Source: Erythroxylum novogranatense
Taxonomy: Eukaryota; Streptophyta; Magnoliopsida; Malpighiales; Erythroxylaceae
Length of the DNA stretch: 64,000 nucleotides
Reading direction: 5' to 3'
NCBI GenBank assembly: GCA_029891385.1
Contig: CM057228.1
Span: 56,675,783 to 56,739,782 of the forward strand
Under the pieces are notes generated by a model. That model worked only from the letters and a program-made list of their open reading frames with translations. It was not told the origin of the DNA and searched no databases. Shown piece by piece: positions 11,501 to 22,500 of the stretch; position 1 is the first letter of the stretch; each line of letters starts with the position of its first letter. The position numbers and the translations under genes were made by a program.

Positions 11501-11809
11501 GAGGATTTGAGTTATGAGGAGCAACCAGTGGAGATCTTAGATTCAAAGGAAAAAGTGTTAAGGAATAAGATTGTAAAGCTGGTTAAGGTCTTGTGGAGGA
11601 ACCATTCAACCGAGGAAGCGACTTGGGAGCCTTTGGAAGCTATAAAGGAGAAGTATCCGTATCTCTTCATGGACTCAGGTAAGAATTTCGAGGACGAAAT
11701 TCTATTAGGAGGGGAGAATTGTTGGGTCCCGAAAAATTTTTCTTTATTTTCATTTATTTATTTAATTTCTTTTGTTTATCCCTTAATTTTTTTTAAAATG
11801 GGGAATTAG
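11501..11809 (+). CDS. Element G chromodomain tail of the polyprotein
   Basis: EEQPVEILDSKEKVLRNK, VKVLWRNHSTEEATWEPLE and KYPYLF form the chromodomain typical of plant Tekay chromoviruses, which is thought to steer insertion to methylated-histone chromatin. It is open and in frame with the integrase C-terminal part (frame open from 11177). The frame runs through the purine tract and about 90 bp into the 3' LTR, stopping at 11807-11809. Confidence 0.85.
   Translation, partial: EDLSYEEQPVEILDSKEKVLRNKIVKLVKVLWRNHSTEEATWEPLEAIKEKYPYLFMDSGKNFEDEILLGGENCWVPKNFSLFSFIYLISFVYPLIFFKMGN
11705..11719 (+). other. Polypurine tract of G
   Basis: TAGGAGGGGAGAAT directly before the 3' LTR; primes plus-strand synthesis. 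It is also translated in the open polyprotein frame. Confidence 0.85.
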
Positions 11810-14726
11810 AAATTAGAGTTAGATTATTAGAATGGGCCTATTGGAGAAGTGGGCTTAAAGAGTTGTTAAAATGAAGAAGGAGGTTTAGAATAAGTGGGTT
11901 TGGTGGTAGTAGGCCTTGGGAGGTGGAGGCCCAAAAGCCTTTATGTAAGGGGAATGTCAAAAACTACATAGTTTTGGAGGGATTTAAGTTAGAGATAAGT
12001 GAATGAGTTAGAGGAAGTGAAGTGGTCGTATACCTTAGAAGCAAAGAGGAGAAAACGTGAAAATAGAAGGGAGAAGAAGAGAAGATTCGGCTAAGCCTAA
12101 GGAGAAGGAGAAAGAAGAAGAAAAGTGGAAAAAGGGAAGAGAAATCAAGAGCTTAAGGTAAGTATCTATCTTCCTTTGAGTTAGATTCAAGAAAGGGGAT
12201 GAAATGAAGGTTAGGGTTTGTGTAGGAATGAAGAAAGAAAGAAGAGATGAGTGGTTTTATGATTCCTAAGCTAGGGTTTTGGTTATTCTAGCTTAAATGG
12301 GTTATAGATAGGTTAGGTTTGAGGTTATTGTTAGTTTTCCTTTGATTCTTGAATGTTATAACTTTCCGATGAGTTTCAAAATTTAATCGAAATGTGTTTT
12401 ATTGAAGGGAACCAAGGAAACCTCACTCAAGAGAGAGAGGAAGGACATTTGTGAACTCAGATTTCGATATTTTAGGTGGGTAATCGTTTATAGTCATTAT
12501 GTAATGGGTGACCTTGTATGCTTATGTGCTTTGTTTTATATTTGTGTAAAAAGTTGATTTTCGATGAATATTTGGATATGTATGTTAAATGTGGCATCTT
12601 GTCTTTGAAAGAAATGTAAAGTATGGAATTGTGCATACTTGAAAATTTTGAAGAAACCTATGAATGAAACTATTTGAGCATAGATTATTTGTGTGTGTGG
12701 CAAGAGAGAACCCGTTGTGATAGTCACGTGCACGTTGACCTAGCCTTCTCCGGCTGCCGCTTGTGGCCACGAGATCCGAGAAATCGGACTCGTTGTGTTT
12801 ATTGATAAACTTGGTTTATTCGTTGTGTTCTGAAACTCTCTAGCCATGTGATCGTGCATTTTCATTCAAACTTTGTTGTGTATGATGCATCATAAGTGTT
12901 ATAATTGATAAAGTTGTCATGTTAGGCTTTATGTAATGTAATGTTTATTACGCCTAAAATGATGTTACGTGAATGTTTTAGGATTGTTTGAAATATGCAT
13001 GACTATATGTATGAATATATGTGTTGCATGGCTCATTACGATGGCTATAGGCGTATTAGCCATCGAGCCGTGTTAGCTCACCCATTTTCCTCCACAGTGC
13101 AAAAGCTCAAGTCTAGCATCGGACCTTGCAAGGCATCGGAAAACTCCAAGACTTTAGATATTTTGCATTAAGTTAGTGACTCACTTTTGGGATAGCTTTG
13201 CAAGCATAACAAGCATGGAGCATCTTTTGTATTTTGTACTTGGTGTTAAATCATGATGAATATGTTGTTATGTAATCAAAGCTATAAATGCACTTTTGGT
13301 TGGATTAGAAATGAGAATGAAGAGAACAAGTATTCCCTTTTGTATAATTGTGTTACTTGTAGTTAATGCATGTGTTTGGGTAGAAGATGTGGAATGAAGG
13401 TTGTGTTTGAGTTGCTATTGGGTTTCTGCTGGGTTTTTGTCTTGGGAGAGCTTGCTGGAAAATTTGCTATGGTGTGTGAGTTGTGAAAGTCTTCGAGTGC
13501 AGGTATCTTTGTGTTTTCTGCAATTTACGAGTTGGTACAAGTAGTATGAGATCATTTAATATTGTTGAGGTTGTTAGCGGGCTGTAGAGCTCTCCGGGGT
13601 TTTATGAACTATTTAAGAGGAGTTAAATTGGTAGGTGTAAGTCGTTGGAATTAAATGTAGGTCTGTCAAAGTGACAGATTGGTAGCAGAAGATTTGAGTC
13701 CACTTTTGACCCATATAGAGTTGGAATATAGGTCGGTGGTCTTCATGAAAGTTGTAGATAATTCTTTTAGCTTTCCATAGACACTAAGTTTGTTAAATTT
13801 GGAGTTCTGGGTCAAACGTTATGGAGGTCACAATTTCTGATTTGTTAGGGAGAGCTAGTCGATCGGCCTTTGTGTTAAAAATTTGTTTCCCTTAATGGCC
13901 GAGCTAGTCTTTGGATCCTTCTTGAAAAATATAGATTTTCTCTTAGCTTTCTAACGCCTCGACTATGTCTAATTTGGAGCTCGAGTCAAAAGTTATGAGG
14001 GTTAGAAGTTTGAGCTCGAGTCGGAAATAGAGCTCGACAGCCATCGCTCGGCCATGCGGCCGGCGATGGGCGCTTCGATTTATGGCGCCGCCATGCATGG
14101 CGCTGGTCGCCATTGTCTTTGGGGGTCGGTTTTGGCCGACCGACCCCTCTCCTTCCTTTGGCTATAACTTTTGCATAGACCTCCGATTGAGCTGATTTTG
14201 AACCGATGGATTTCTAAGAAATTTTCTATCTTTTACACTTGATTTTCCAGTATTTATTTTAAATTGAAAAGGGTGGTTTGAAACAAAGTGTGGAGGTCGG
14301 CTGATTCTTTCTGAATATACTTCACAAAATTTTAAATATATGGAGCTATAGGGCTCGGGTTGAGGCGATTCTTGTTTTAAATGAAAATAGAGACATAAAT
14401 CTACACTTTTTATGAAGGAGCCAATCAGTAATTTTGCCTCTAAAGTTTTCAAATATTTACATGAATTCGGTAGAGGGACTGTTTTCACTGTTTTCTTTAA
14501 GATAGCATTTTTGCCATAACTTTTTCATTTCAAATCCGAATTGAACGATTTCAGTGGCGTTGGAACCGTGAGAGCGTAAGGAACATATTTTCTTAAAAAT
14601 CCAAAGTCAAATTTTCTATTTCAAGATTTCTCCTTTTGTGGCCAATTTTGTGTCGGTTTTGGGTCCTCTATGCTTATGCATGCTTGTATGGGTTCGAATG
14701 TTGGGCCTTGGAGACGGGGTCCAACA
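11720..14726 (+). repeat. 3' LTR of element G (type I, 3007 bp)
   Basis: Same sequence as 3770-6889, about 113 bp shorter. Most of the loss (about 75 bp) is in the CpG-rich island at 14040-14112. Other differences are single bases, many at CAG/CTG sites or in short C/G runs. The polyprotein frame runs about 90 bp into it, to a stop at 11807-11809. Confidence 0.93.
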
Positions 14727-14731
14727 GCACC
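14727..14731. repeat. TSD of element G, right copy (GCACC)
   Basis: Directly follows the CCAACA LTR end; A gag continues after it. Confidence 0.9.
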
Positions 14732-15177
14732 TCATAATCGGCCACGGTCAACTGCCCCTGTCTCAGCTCTAAGAACTCCTGTAACTTCATTTCCAGATAA
14801 ATCTTAGGCATGAAATTGTCCTTGAACGCCCTCAGAAAATCATCCCATGTTAGTGTGCAGGGCCTGGTGGTGCCGCCTAAGCGATCTTCCACCATCGATA
14901 TGCAGAACCACAGCAGTAGAAACCGCGTAATCGAAACGCTCATCCGAGTCACAGTCCATCTGATCGAGGACTCTCTCTGTCCTCTCTAGCCATCCCTCAG
15001 CCTCCGCAGGGTCGGTGCTACCATAGAAGTCAACCGCCCCCTGCTTGCGCAGTTGATCATATCTCCATTCCCGTCTCACAGGAACTCGAGGAGGCAACTC
15101 CTCTGAATGAGGCACAGGAGACTTCCTACTAGCTCCTACCGATTCCAGGTCAGCTGGTTGTTCAACTCGATCTCCAT
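14732..15177 (-). pseudogene. Element A gag N-terminal part
   Basis: Resumes after G. The minus strand encodes FYGSTDPAEAEGWLERTERV and LTWDDFLRAFKDNFMP, the Retrotrans_gag capsid core, then LELRQGQLTVADYE up to the G insertion. The likely start ATG is at 15175-15177 (MEIELN...), about 100 bases inside the primer site. A frame slip near 14890 separates the two halves. Gag forms the particle that packages element RNA. Confidence 0.82.
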
Positions 15178-15277
15178 GAATGGATGACCTAAAACAGACA
15201 AGAAATTCTGATCAGTTCTGCTATGCTTACAGTGATTCAAGCCTAAATTACCCTATGCCTAAAAGATGCCAAACCAT

Positions 15278-15289
15278 GCTCTGATACCA
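15278..15289 (-). other. Primer binding site of A
   Basis: Minus strand TGGTATCAGAGC, 5 bases from the LTR edge at 15295. Confidence 0.93.
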
Positions 15290-16587
15290 CTTAATGTAGC
15301 ACCCCCTCATCGTAGGATACACATCGGGAAACCCGAAGGTCGCTCCGATATAAATCCCACGATGAAGGTGCACCACCAGAACATTTCCCAATAATATCCA
15401 CATGGCATCACAATAATTTAAAACCATAACATAACACAATATCAGAAATCGCTAAATTTTAAAATCATAATATCAATCTGATACAATCATCCAGCAACAG
15501 AATAGACAAGTCTATCAGTCCCCTAAACAAAACCAAAAAGGAAACTGATACAAACATCTATCCTAAGTCATCCTCAAAATCCAACCCGGTTGACCGACAC
15601 ATGTGCCATCGCTTCTCCCGCCAAAGACACTCAAGACGGTAGGAAAAGGCTATCTCCTGAGCTAGGGTCTATTCTATCACCCTGAAAAATAGGTTGCAAT
15701 TTTGGGTGAGTTTGCGAACTCGATGAGAAACCATCATCGATGGTTCACTCAAATCATGCATTCACTTAAATTGCGTACAAGACGCACTGATAATATTCAA
15801 TTAAAAGATTATATAACAATTTACAGTATCGGTAACAATTTACAATAGCATAGAACAGTTCACAGTGTCACATCACAATTTACAGCAAATCATGGCATCA
15901 CGTAGTTCAGTAATCGTCACACAATTTGGCAATTCAATCAGTCATGTATATAATGCATATGAGACTCTTTCCAGTTATTCAGTATTGTGCCCAAGTGCTC
16001 AGTCAGTAAACAGTGGGGACGCGTCAGGGATAAATCCCCTGCTATGCCCTATCAAGATAAAGATGAGAGCTCGAGGCTCTTTTTAGTGATAATAGCAACT
16101 TGGGACACGTCCATTATCTGATCATGCATTTATGCATACAATGTAGTGTTTAATGATTTGTAGTATACGGCTATAAAAGCCCAGTATTACAGTACTCAGT
16201 AATCCAGTGATATGGCTATAAAGCCCAGTATTGCATTTCTCAGTGTCATATAGTAATCCAATCCAATACAGTGAAAGCATGCAATTAGAACGATACCATT
16301 CAAGAGTTCTCAGTATTATCAGTGGTCCAACCGTATTCACAAAAAGCATGCCATTCAATCACACGTACATTTCAGTAATCATGCAATTCACATTATCCAA
16401 TCCCATGCAGTAAGAGCATGCAATTCGGTCACATACATTTGAGAAGCATACCATTCGATCATATTCTTTGCAGTAATCATACGATTCAATCTTATACATT
16501 TCAGTAGTTATCTGATTCACATTGGCAAGTCATTCACATTAAGCATCTAGACAATCAGGAAATTGAGAAACCATCTAGGTTACTCAC

Positions 16588-16654
16588 CTGTAACTTCCGA
16601 GCTACTGCCTGGAAGTTCGAGCAATGTCCGTGGAACGACGATCCAACGACGCCT
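16588..16654 (-). other. Candidate 67-nt micro-exon in the A LTR
   Basis: Acceptor TTATAG/AGGC at 16655 and a perfect donor ACAG/GTGAGT at 16587. The flanking candidate introns are 17480-16655 and 16587-15682. Confidence 0.45.
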
Positions 16655-17718
16655 CTATAACAGTAAAAATACATTCCATTACTAATTGCTCAATTAAACA
16701 GTGTAGTAATGCATATGTCTCAGTGAAATGATGTACAATGCATGTCCACGAGTTTCCGGTGCTAAATCCCAATTTCGGTACTTTAAGCCCAATTCTATCT
16801 CTTTGTTCAATTGATCACTAATAAATGATCCATTCCTAAAATCCAGTCAATTTTCCTCAATTCGAATCACCTATAGCAATTTTTCCTATTCATCGGGTCA
16901 AAACCTCAATTGCAATTCCCAATCAAAACTCCAATAGTCTCAATTTGACATTTAGGTCACACCATAACCCATGATTGACCTTACTCTCTATAATTCATTA
17001 CCAATTAAATCAATTCTAACTCCCATAATTATCCTCAATTGTAGACCTCTTTCTAGTTCACAATGAATCAGAATCACCTCAATCAAGGTCTATACCATAA
17101 GTTATGCCTAATAAACTAATACTCATCCATTCGAAATCATCCTTCGCGCGACCTATTCCCTTATTGCGGCGAAGAGAAGATCGCTTCCGTGGCGTGAACA
17201 CGCCACAAGGCGCGGTACATGAACCCTTCAGCGCCTCTCGCGCATGACGTCCGATCCGCTTCGTCGCGACGTGCAAATTAATTTTATTAAATGACGAAGG
17301 CCTCGGCGCCTCAAGGCTCGTCATGACGATCTACGATCCGATCGTCTTCTCCGATCGATTTCCGCCATTAATACACTCTCAACTCAACATTTAACACTCC
17401 CATCTACTCTATCTAACTCATTAAATACCATAAATACACTAAAAGCCATTAATAACAACATTAAACACAAAAATACTTACCAATCAAACGATCGATCCAC
17501 AATCACCTTAACCCTAAAAATCCTCTGAAATCAACGATCCAACAATTTCAAAGCCTCAAACCTTCACCAATCACCATAGACAAGTTAGACTAACACAATA
17601 AGGAAGAAGCCATAAGAAGAAATCGAAGGATCTCACCGTTGGGAGAAAAATCGAATCACCGTAGAGGGGAAGAACTCATATGCCTTAGGTAAACTTTTCC
17701 CCCAAATTTCAAACCTAG

Positions 17719-17727
17719 TATTTATAG
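17719..17727 (-). promoter_or_regulatory. TATA box in the A LTR
   Basis: Minus strand CTATAAATA at the same LTR position as in E. Confidence 0.65.
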
Positions 17728-18210
17728 ACTTAAGTCTCCGAATCAGTCCAAATTTCCGTCTCGAAATTTCAGTGGCTCAACATATTTATTTCCTATCAGT
17801 AAATTCTAATTTTTTTCCCATTGCCTTTGGACAGTTCTTTCAGTAATATACGGTCAATCAGTCAGTCGCTCATATATTTCCGGTCCGAGCATTTTCTCGC
17901 AAATTTCTCGAAAATTTCCTATACACCACTAAAAATTACCAGTCACTCAGAACCAATATTAAATCAGTCAATTGAACCCAATTACTCTAAGTTCTCAATT
18001 AACCCCCAATCCAGTCAGTCCGGTCAGTTCATGCTCACAATCAAATCCAGGAAATCATGAATGCAAGTACCTATGAATAAATGCATATGCAATAAACCTG
18101 TTCCTCTATAATTAGAGGCCAGTAACATGCTCAGTCAATGAATGCAGTGAAATCCAATCATTTCAACCCGATGACCAAAATACCCTTGCTAACAGTAACG
18201 GGATGTTACA

Positions 18211-18780
18211 TCCACTCAGGGATGGATAATGGCCTTAACTGTCCTGAAGGTGCCTGGTGCTCAGCCTTAACTTACTGACACACTAGAAACTTACTAACAT
18301 ACTCGGCCACATCCTTCTTCATACCTCTCCACCAGAAATGCTCCTTGAGATCCCTGTACATCCTGGTGCTACCTGGGTGCATAGCATAAGGCGCATTGTG
18401 CGCCTCATCTAGAATCTCATCCGTCACCTCCTTGACATCTAGAATACAAAGCCTATTCCCGACTGTCAGGAGTCCATCATCACTCACCACCATATCGGAC
18501 TTCTTACCCTGCTGAATCTCATCACACAGCTTACTCAGTTCTGCATCCTGAACCTGCAACTCTCTCGCCTTCTCTCTGAGGATCGGTCTTACTCTAAAAG
18601 TAGCAATCATGCGATCAGACTCCTCCTGCTTCAAGTTGATCCTGAGTTTAGCCATCTCTTCAAATAGCGGCAGATACACTTTCTGAACATATGCTATGGA
18701 AGACTTCCTGCTCAAGGCATCTGCTACTACATTAGCTTTGTCTGGGTGGTATTCAATCAACAGGTCATAATCTTTGAGTA
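18211..18780 (-). pseudogene. Element B integrase N-terminal part, cut by A
   Basis: The zinc finger is clear in the 162-residue open stretch ending at 18272: EAHNAPYAMHPGSTRMYRDLKEHFWW, then SKFLVCQ. A TAA (18272-18274) follows CQ, the same codon position as the stop in C. The remaining 60 bp reach the PLSIPEW region, where A begins at 18210. Confidence 0.85.
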
Positions 18781-19230
18781 GCTCAATCCATCTCCTCTAT
18801 CTCAAATTCAACTCCTTCTGACTCAACAAGTATTCGAGACTCTTGTGATCTGTAAAGATCCTGGTTTGCACTCCATACAGATAATGCCCCCAGATCTTCA
18901 AGGCAAAGATCACAGCTACTAACTCCAGATCATGGGTCGAAAAATTCATCTCATAAGGCTTTAGCTGCCGTGAGGCATATGCTATCACCTTATCTCCCTG
19001 CATAAGTACACATCCTAACCCCTTTCTGAAAGCATCACTATACACAGTATAACTCCCCTCTCCTGTGGGCAAAGCCAGAACTGGAGCTCATCACTCTAGA
19101 CAAACTTCTGGTTCTTTCTCAATAATTTTTTCAAAGGAGCAGTAATCATAGGGAATCCCACCATAAATCTCCTATAATAGCCTGCTAAACCCAGAAAGCT
19201 CCTCACCTCAGTCACTGATGTCGGGGCATG
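18781..19230 (-). pseudogene. Element B RNase H
   Basis: [60 protein letters not shown] are read at 18797-19072; [19 protein letters not shown] lies at 18700-18760. A TAG at 18797-18799 replaces Gln after LNLR. The frame shifts near 19075 before the RT tail. Confidence 0.85.
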
Positions 19231-20056
19231 TCAATTCACTACTGCTTCAATCTTCTTGGGATCCACATGTACCCCCTTCTCAGAAATAATGTGACCAAGG
19301 AAGACCACTTCACGAATCCAAAATTCACATTTGGTGAATTTGGCATACAGCTCTCTCTCCCTAAACCTCTGCAATACAATCCTCAAATGCTCCTCATGTT
19401 CTCCCTCACTCTTGGAATACACCAGAATGTCATCGATGAACACGATAACAAACTAATCCAAAAACTCCTTAAAGACCCTGTTCATCAGATCCATGAAAGC
19501 AACAGGAGCATTGGTCAGTCCAAAAGGCATAACCAAAAATTCATAATGCCCATACCGTTTTTTGAAAGCTGTTTTGCTCACATCAGACTCCTTAATCACG
19601 AAGTTAATGGTAGCGGACACGAGGTCAATCTTAGAAGACCCGCTTCAGAGCTGATCAAACAAGTCGTCTATCCGAGGCAAAGGATATTTATTTTTCACTG
19701 TCACCTTATTGATCCTCCTGTAATCAATGTACATTCGCCAAGTTCCATCTTTATTTTTAACAAACAAGACCGGCGCTCCCCAAGGTGAGGTGCTCGACCT
19801 AATAAACCCCTTCTCTAATAAATCCTTCAACTGCTCCTTAAGCTCCTTCAGCTCAGCTGGAGCCATCCTGTACGGTGGAATAGAAATAGGAGTTGTCCCG
19901 GGAGCTAAATCAATAGCAAACTCGATCTCCCTCTCTGGTGGCAAACCGGGCAACTCCTCAGAAAACACATCTGGAAATTCCCTCACAATGGGAATTTCCT
20001 CCACCTTGCTCTCCTTCACACTAGTATCCATGACACATGCCAAGAATGTTTCATAG
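19231..20056 (-). pseudogene. Element B reverse transcriptase, cut by C
   Basis: 19231-19443 gives [19 protein letters not shown] to [22 protein letters not shown]. 19645-20043 gives [22 protein letters not shown] to [16 protein letters not shown]. Between them [16 protein letters not shown] is readable, and a TAG at 19453-19455 replaces the Gln of [13 protein letters not shown] is inserted at 20056, just upstream of the FLAYVV linker. Confidence 0.88.
20052..20056. repeat. TSD of element C, left copy (CATAG)
   Basis: Lies between B coding sequence and the C 3' LTR. Matches 43642-43646. Confidence 0.92.
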
Positions 20057-20441
20057 TGTTGGGCCCGGGTCCCGGATCCCTAATCCCGAGGTGACCCCTC
20101 GGGTTGCGCCGGCGACGGGCGCCCCAAAACCTTCAGACCCGATCCCAACATCCACACAAAATTCTATTCATACACATACACACAATATGTACTCAAAATA
20201 AATAGAATCGCATCCTATAAGCAAAGGATCTCCATGCCATTTCAATTCAAATACATTAAACAAGCATTCACAATATGGCACAATACATGTGAAAGTTCCA
20301 ATCCAAAAATACAATATATGAAAATCCCCAATGGTGATATGTTTGGTGGGCTAACCAAAATACTAACTTAATGAAATAATTTGAAACTATTGCAGAGTTC
20401 TTCGATGCCTGGCAAGGATCAACTGATATCTTGAGTTGCAC

Positions 20442-21834
20442 CTGAGGAGGGAAAAGTAATGGGTTGAGCTACACAGCTCAGTGGCTAATATAATTATAGT
20501 CATCGGTAACTAGCACAAAATCAGGCATATGTATGTATATATGTATATACATGCAACAATTCTAGCACTCACATGTTAATCAAACAATTTACGCCTTCAA
20601 CATAATTAATCCAAGTTACAGAACATGGCACAAATATGCTTCATAATGTGAACAAATCAAATATGCAATGCACATCATATGGCTCGAGGGTTCCATGGAA
20701 ACAAAAGGGAGAAATCGAAGTTTACACCCTGAACAAAATGAGTCCATTCGGAGCTCATAAGCCACAAGCGGGCAGCCGGGAGAAGGCTCTTGTCAATGTG
20801 CATGTGATAAACGAAATAGTTCCACTCTCGCCCAAACAAAAGCACAAAATCATGCTCATAATCATTTTATCAGATGATATGCTTTTAAGCTTTCATTTAT
20901 TCAAAATGCCATGACCAAAGTCGAGGCATAGCATGCTCAGAATCGAAATCATGGTTCTTCCAAAGTATGCAAAATCAAACGCATTCAAATCTTCATATAA
21001 CATATATGTTCACACATAGGCAAGAATTTGCCTAATCACACAATAACTATAAGTATATTACCCACCTAATATCTCTTGAGTATTCGACTCACTGTTGTCC
21101 TTCCTCTTGCGCTTGGGTCAGGCCGGCTTGGTTTCCTATAATAAACCAAGTTCTCATTCAATTAACATTCAAAGAAAATACTCAAAAGCTTGAAAACAGC
21201 CAAAAGGAAAAGCACTAAAAGTCTCCACACGACTTCTACCTAAAATTTTGAACCCTTAGAGGCTAATTCCGAACTTCCTTTCTTCACAAAACTTGTAGCC
21301 CTTTATCTCTAGTTCACAACGAATCTAAAATCACCTCAATTGGACATCTACAACCCAAGATATGCCCAAAAATCTCTCTCGGAAAAATTGGAGGTTTGCC
21401 GCGGCGAAGGTACGCTTGCCGTGGCCTACCAAATCTCCTCGCACGTCGTGACGGACGAAAGTTTGCACGTCACGACGAATGCTTCCCCGCTCGTCGCGAC
21501 GAATTTAATTATTACACGTCGCGACGAACTTGCACGTCGCGGCGTGTTCATACGCACGTCACGACGCGCGGGTCTGGAAAACGACTCCGAAACCCGATTT
21601 CTAGCATTTTCAACTTCAATCCTTTCCCTTTTCCAAATACAACACATCTAAACCTTAGATCAAGTCCTACACTACATTTCTAACCCAGCAGCAACTCAAA
21701 ATCAGTCATAATCACATCAACTCACGAAATCTAACCATTTTTGCCTTTAAACCCTACAACCACCGATTCTACTACTTTCATCCTATCTTTTGGTTTAATC
21801 CAACCGAAACAAGGTTAAATGAAGCAAAACTTAC
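20442..21834 (-). other. Candidate leader intron in the C 3' LTR
   Basis: Donor GGGTAAGTTTT after a GA-rich leader; acceptor TTTTCCCTCCTCAG then GTGCAA. The partner in the 5' LTR is 43273 to 41907. Confidence 0.42.
21395..21572 (-). repeat. CpG-rich palindrome island in the C 3' LTR
   Basis: Several copies and decayed forms of the 10-bp palindrome CGTCGCGACG, with an AATTTAATTA spacer. The 5' LTR copy is at 42850-43010. Confidence 0.7.
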
Positions 21835-22201
21835 CCGGAAACGTCTTAGATCTGTCGAAAAATCTTTTGGATCACGAATCCTACCTCTCTTCTCTTCTTC
21901 CCTCCACCTACGGTAACTCCTCTTCTCTTCTTCCCTTCTTCTATTCTCTTCTTCCTTTCTAATTCTCTCTTTTAAGCATAAGCCAAAGACCATTATGCCC
22001 TTCATAACAAAACTTTAACCTATCCAACTTAAACAATCTTCCTAAAATGCCCTCATAACTTTTTACCCTTTTAATTCTCACTTAATCACAAATAAACCTT
22101 AATTATCCAATAATACTCTCAAATAGATCAAACTAAGGCATAAACACATAATTAACACCATTCATGCTTAATAACATCATAAAAAAATTCAGGGTCCAAC
22201 A

Positions 22202-22216
22202 TTTCTCCCCCTCTAA
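22202..22216 (-). other. Polypurine tract of C
   Basis: Minus strand AGAGGGGGAGAAA next to the 3' LTR, just after the polyprotein stop. Confidence 0.83.
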
Positions 22217-22500
22217 AAAAAAATTTCGTCCTCGAAATTATTACCTGAGTCATCGAAGAGATACGGATACTTCTCCTTCATAGCTTCCAAGGGCTCCCAT
22301 GTAGCCTCCTCTACCGAATGGTTCCTCCACAGGACTTTGACTAACTGAACCATCCTGTTCCTGAGAACTTTTTCCTTGGTATCCAAAATCTCCACTGGTT
22401 GCTCCTTATAACTCAGATCATCCCTCAGCTGAACCTCACTAGCCTGAATGATATGAGAAGGATCCGATCTATACCTCCTCAACATGGAAACATGAAACAC
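22202..22500 (-). CDS. Element C chromodomain tail
   Basis: FHVSMLRRYRSDPSHI, EEQPVEIL-type chromodomain start, VKVLWRNHSVEEATWEPLE and KYPYLF are all in one frame, ending in TAG just before the purine tract (EDEIFF then stop). It overlaps the integrase stretch at 22479-22500 in another frame, one frameshift apart. Confidence 0.85.

Larger units (their letters stand above)
3770..14726 (+). mobile_element. Element G: complete Ty3/gypsy Tekay-type element inserted in A gag
   Basis: G has two LTRs (3770-6889 and 11720-14726) with TG...CA ends, a tRNA-iMet primer site at 6895, a purine tract before 11720, and a 5-bp TSD GCACC at 3765-3769 and 14727-14731. The empty site can be seen in the related gag of D near 37029, which reads through GCACC uninterrupted. 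The internal region is 4830 bp and encodes gag, protease, RT, RNase H, integrase and a chromodomain, all with frame breaks. Element length is 10957 bp. Apart from CAG/CTG and homopolymer discrepancies the LTRs are very alike, so the insertion is young. Confidence 0.95.
1..18210 (-). mobile_element. Element A: Ty3/gypsy chromovirus in B, left end off-window, hosting G
   Basis: A minus-strand pol-gag (1-3769, then 14732-15177) leads to a primer site at 15278-15289 and a complete 5' LTR at 15295-18210. The gag is split by the plus-strand element G. Immediately after the LTR, B integrase sequence resumes at 18211, so A is inserted in B. The right target copy would be TCCAC (18211-18215); the left copy lies outside the window. 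The LTR is of the TGTAACATCC type and is nearly the same as that of E, so A and E belong to one family. Confidence 0.88.
15295..18210 (-). repeat. 5' LTR of element A (type II, 2916 bp)
   Basis: On the element strand it starts TGTAACATCCCG and ends GTGCTACA. A TATA box lies at 17719-17727, a GTAAGT donor at 17480, a CpG-rich island at 17146-17345, a 67-nt candidate micro-exon at 16588-16654 and an acceptor at 15682. It matches the E LTR along its whole length, in inverted orientation. Confidence 0.92.
20057..22201 (-). repeat. 3' LTR of element C (type I, 2145 bp)
   Basis: Genomic ends are TGTTGGGCCC and GGTCCAACA. Downstream of a purine-rich leader (rc of 21880-21990) lies a donor at 21834, and a candidate acceptor CCTCAG/GTGC is at 20442. 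A CpG island with CGTCGCGACG palindromes lies at 21395-21572. Confidence 0.92.

Noticed and set aside
15278..15289. tRNA gene fragment
   Set aside because: Only the 12-base primer complement is present, at the expected distance from the LTR; there is no tRNA fold.
19228..19788. 186-codon open frame on plus
   Set aside because: Antisense to B reverse transcriptase with its FIDDILVYS motif.
21778..22005. Charged 75-codon frame in the C LTR (also 43217-43432)
   Set aside because: It is on the element strand, but its Glu/Arg run comes from GAA/AGA purine repeats in the leader. Both copies descend from one LTR, so their agreement is not evidence of selection.
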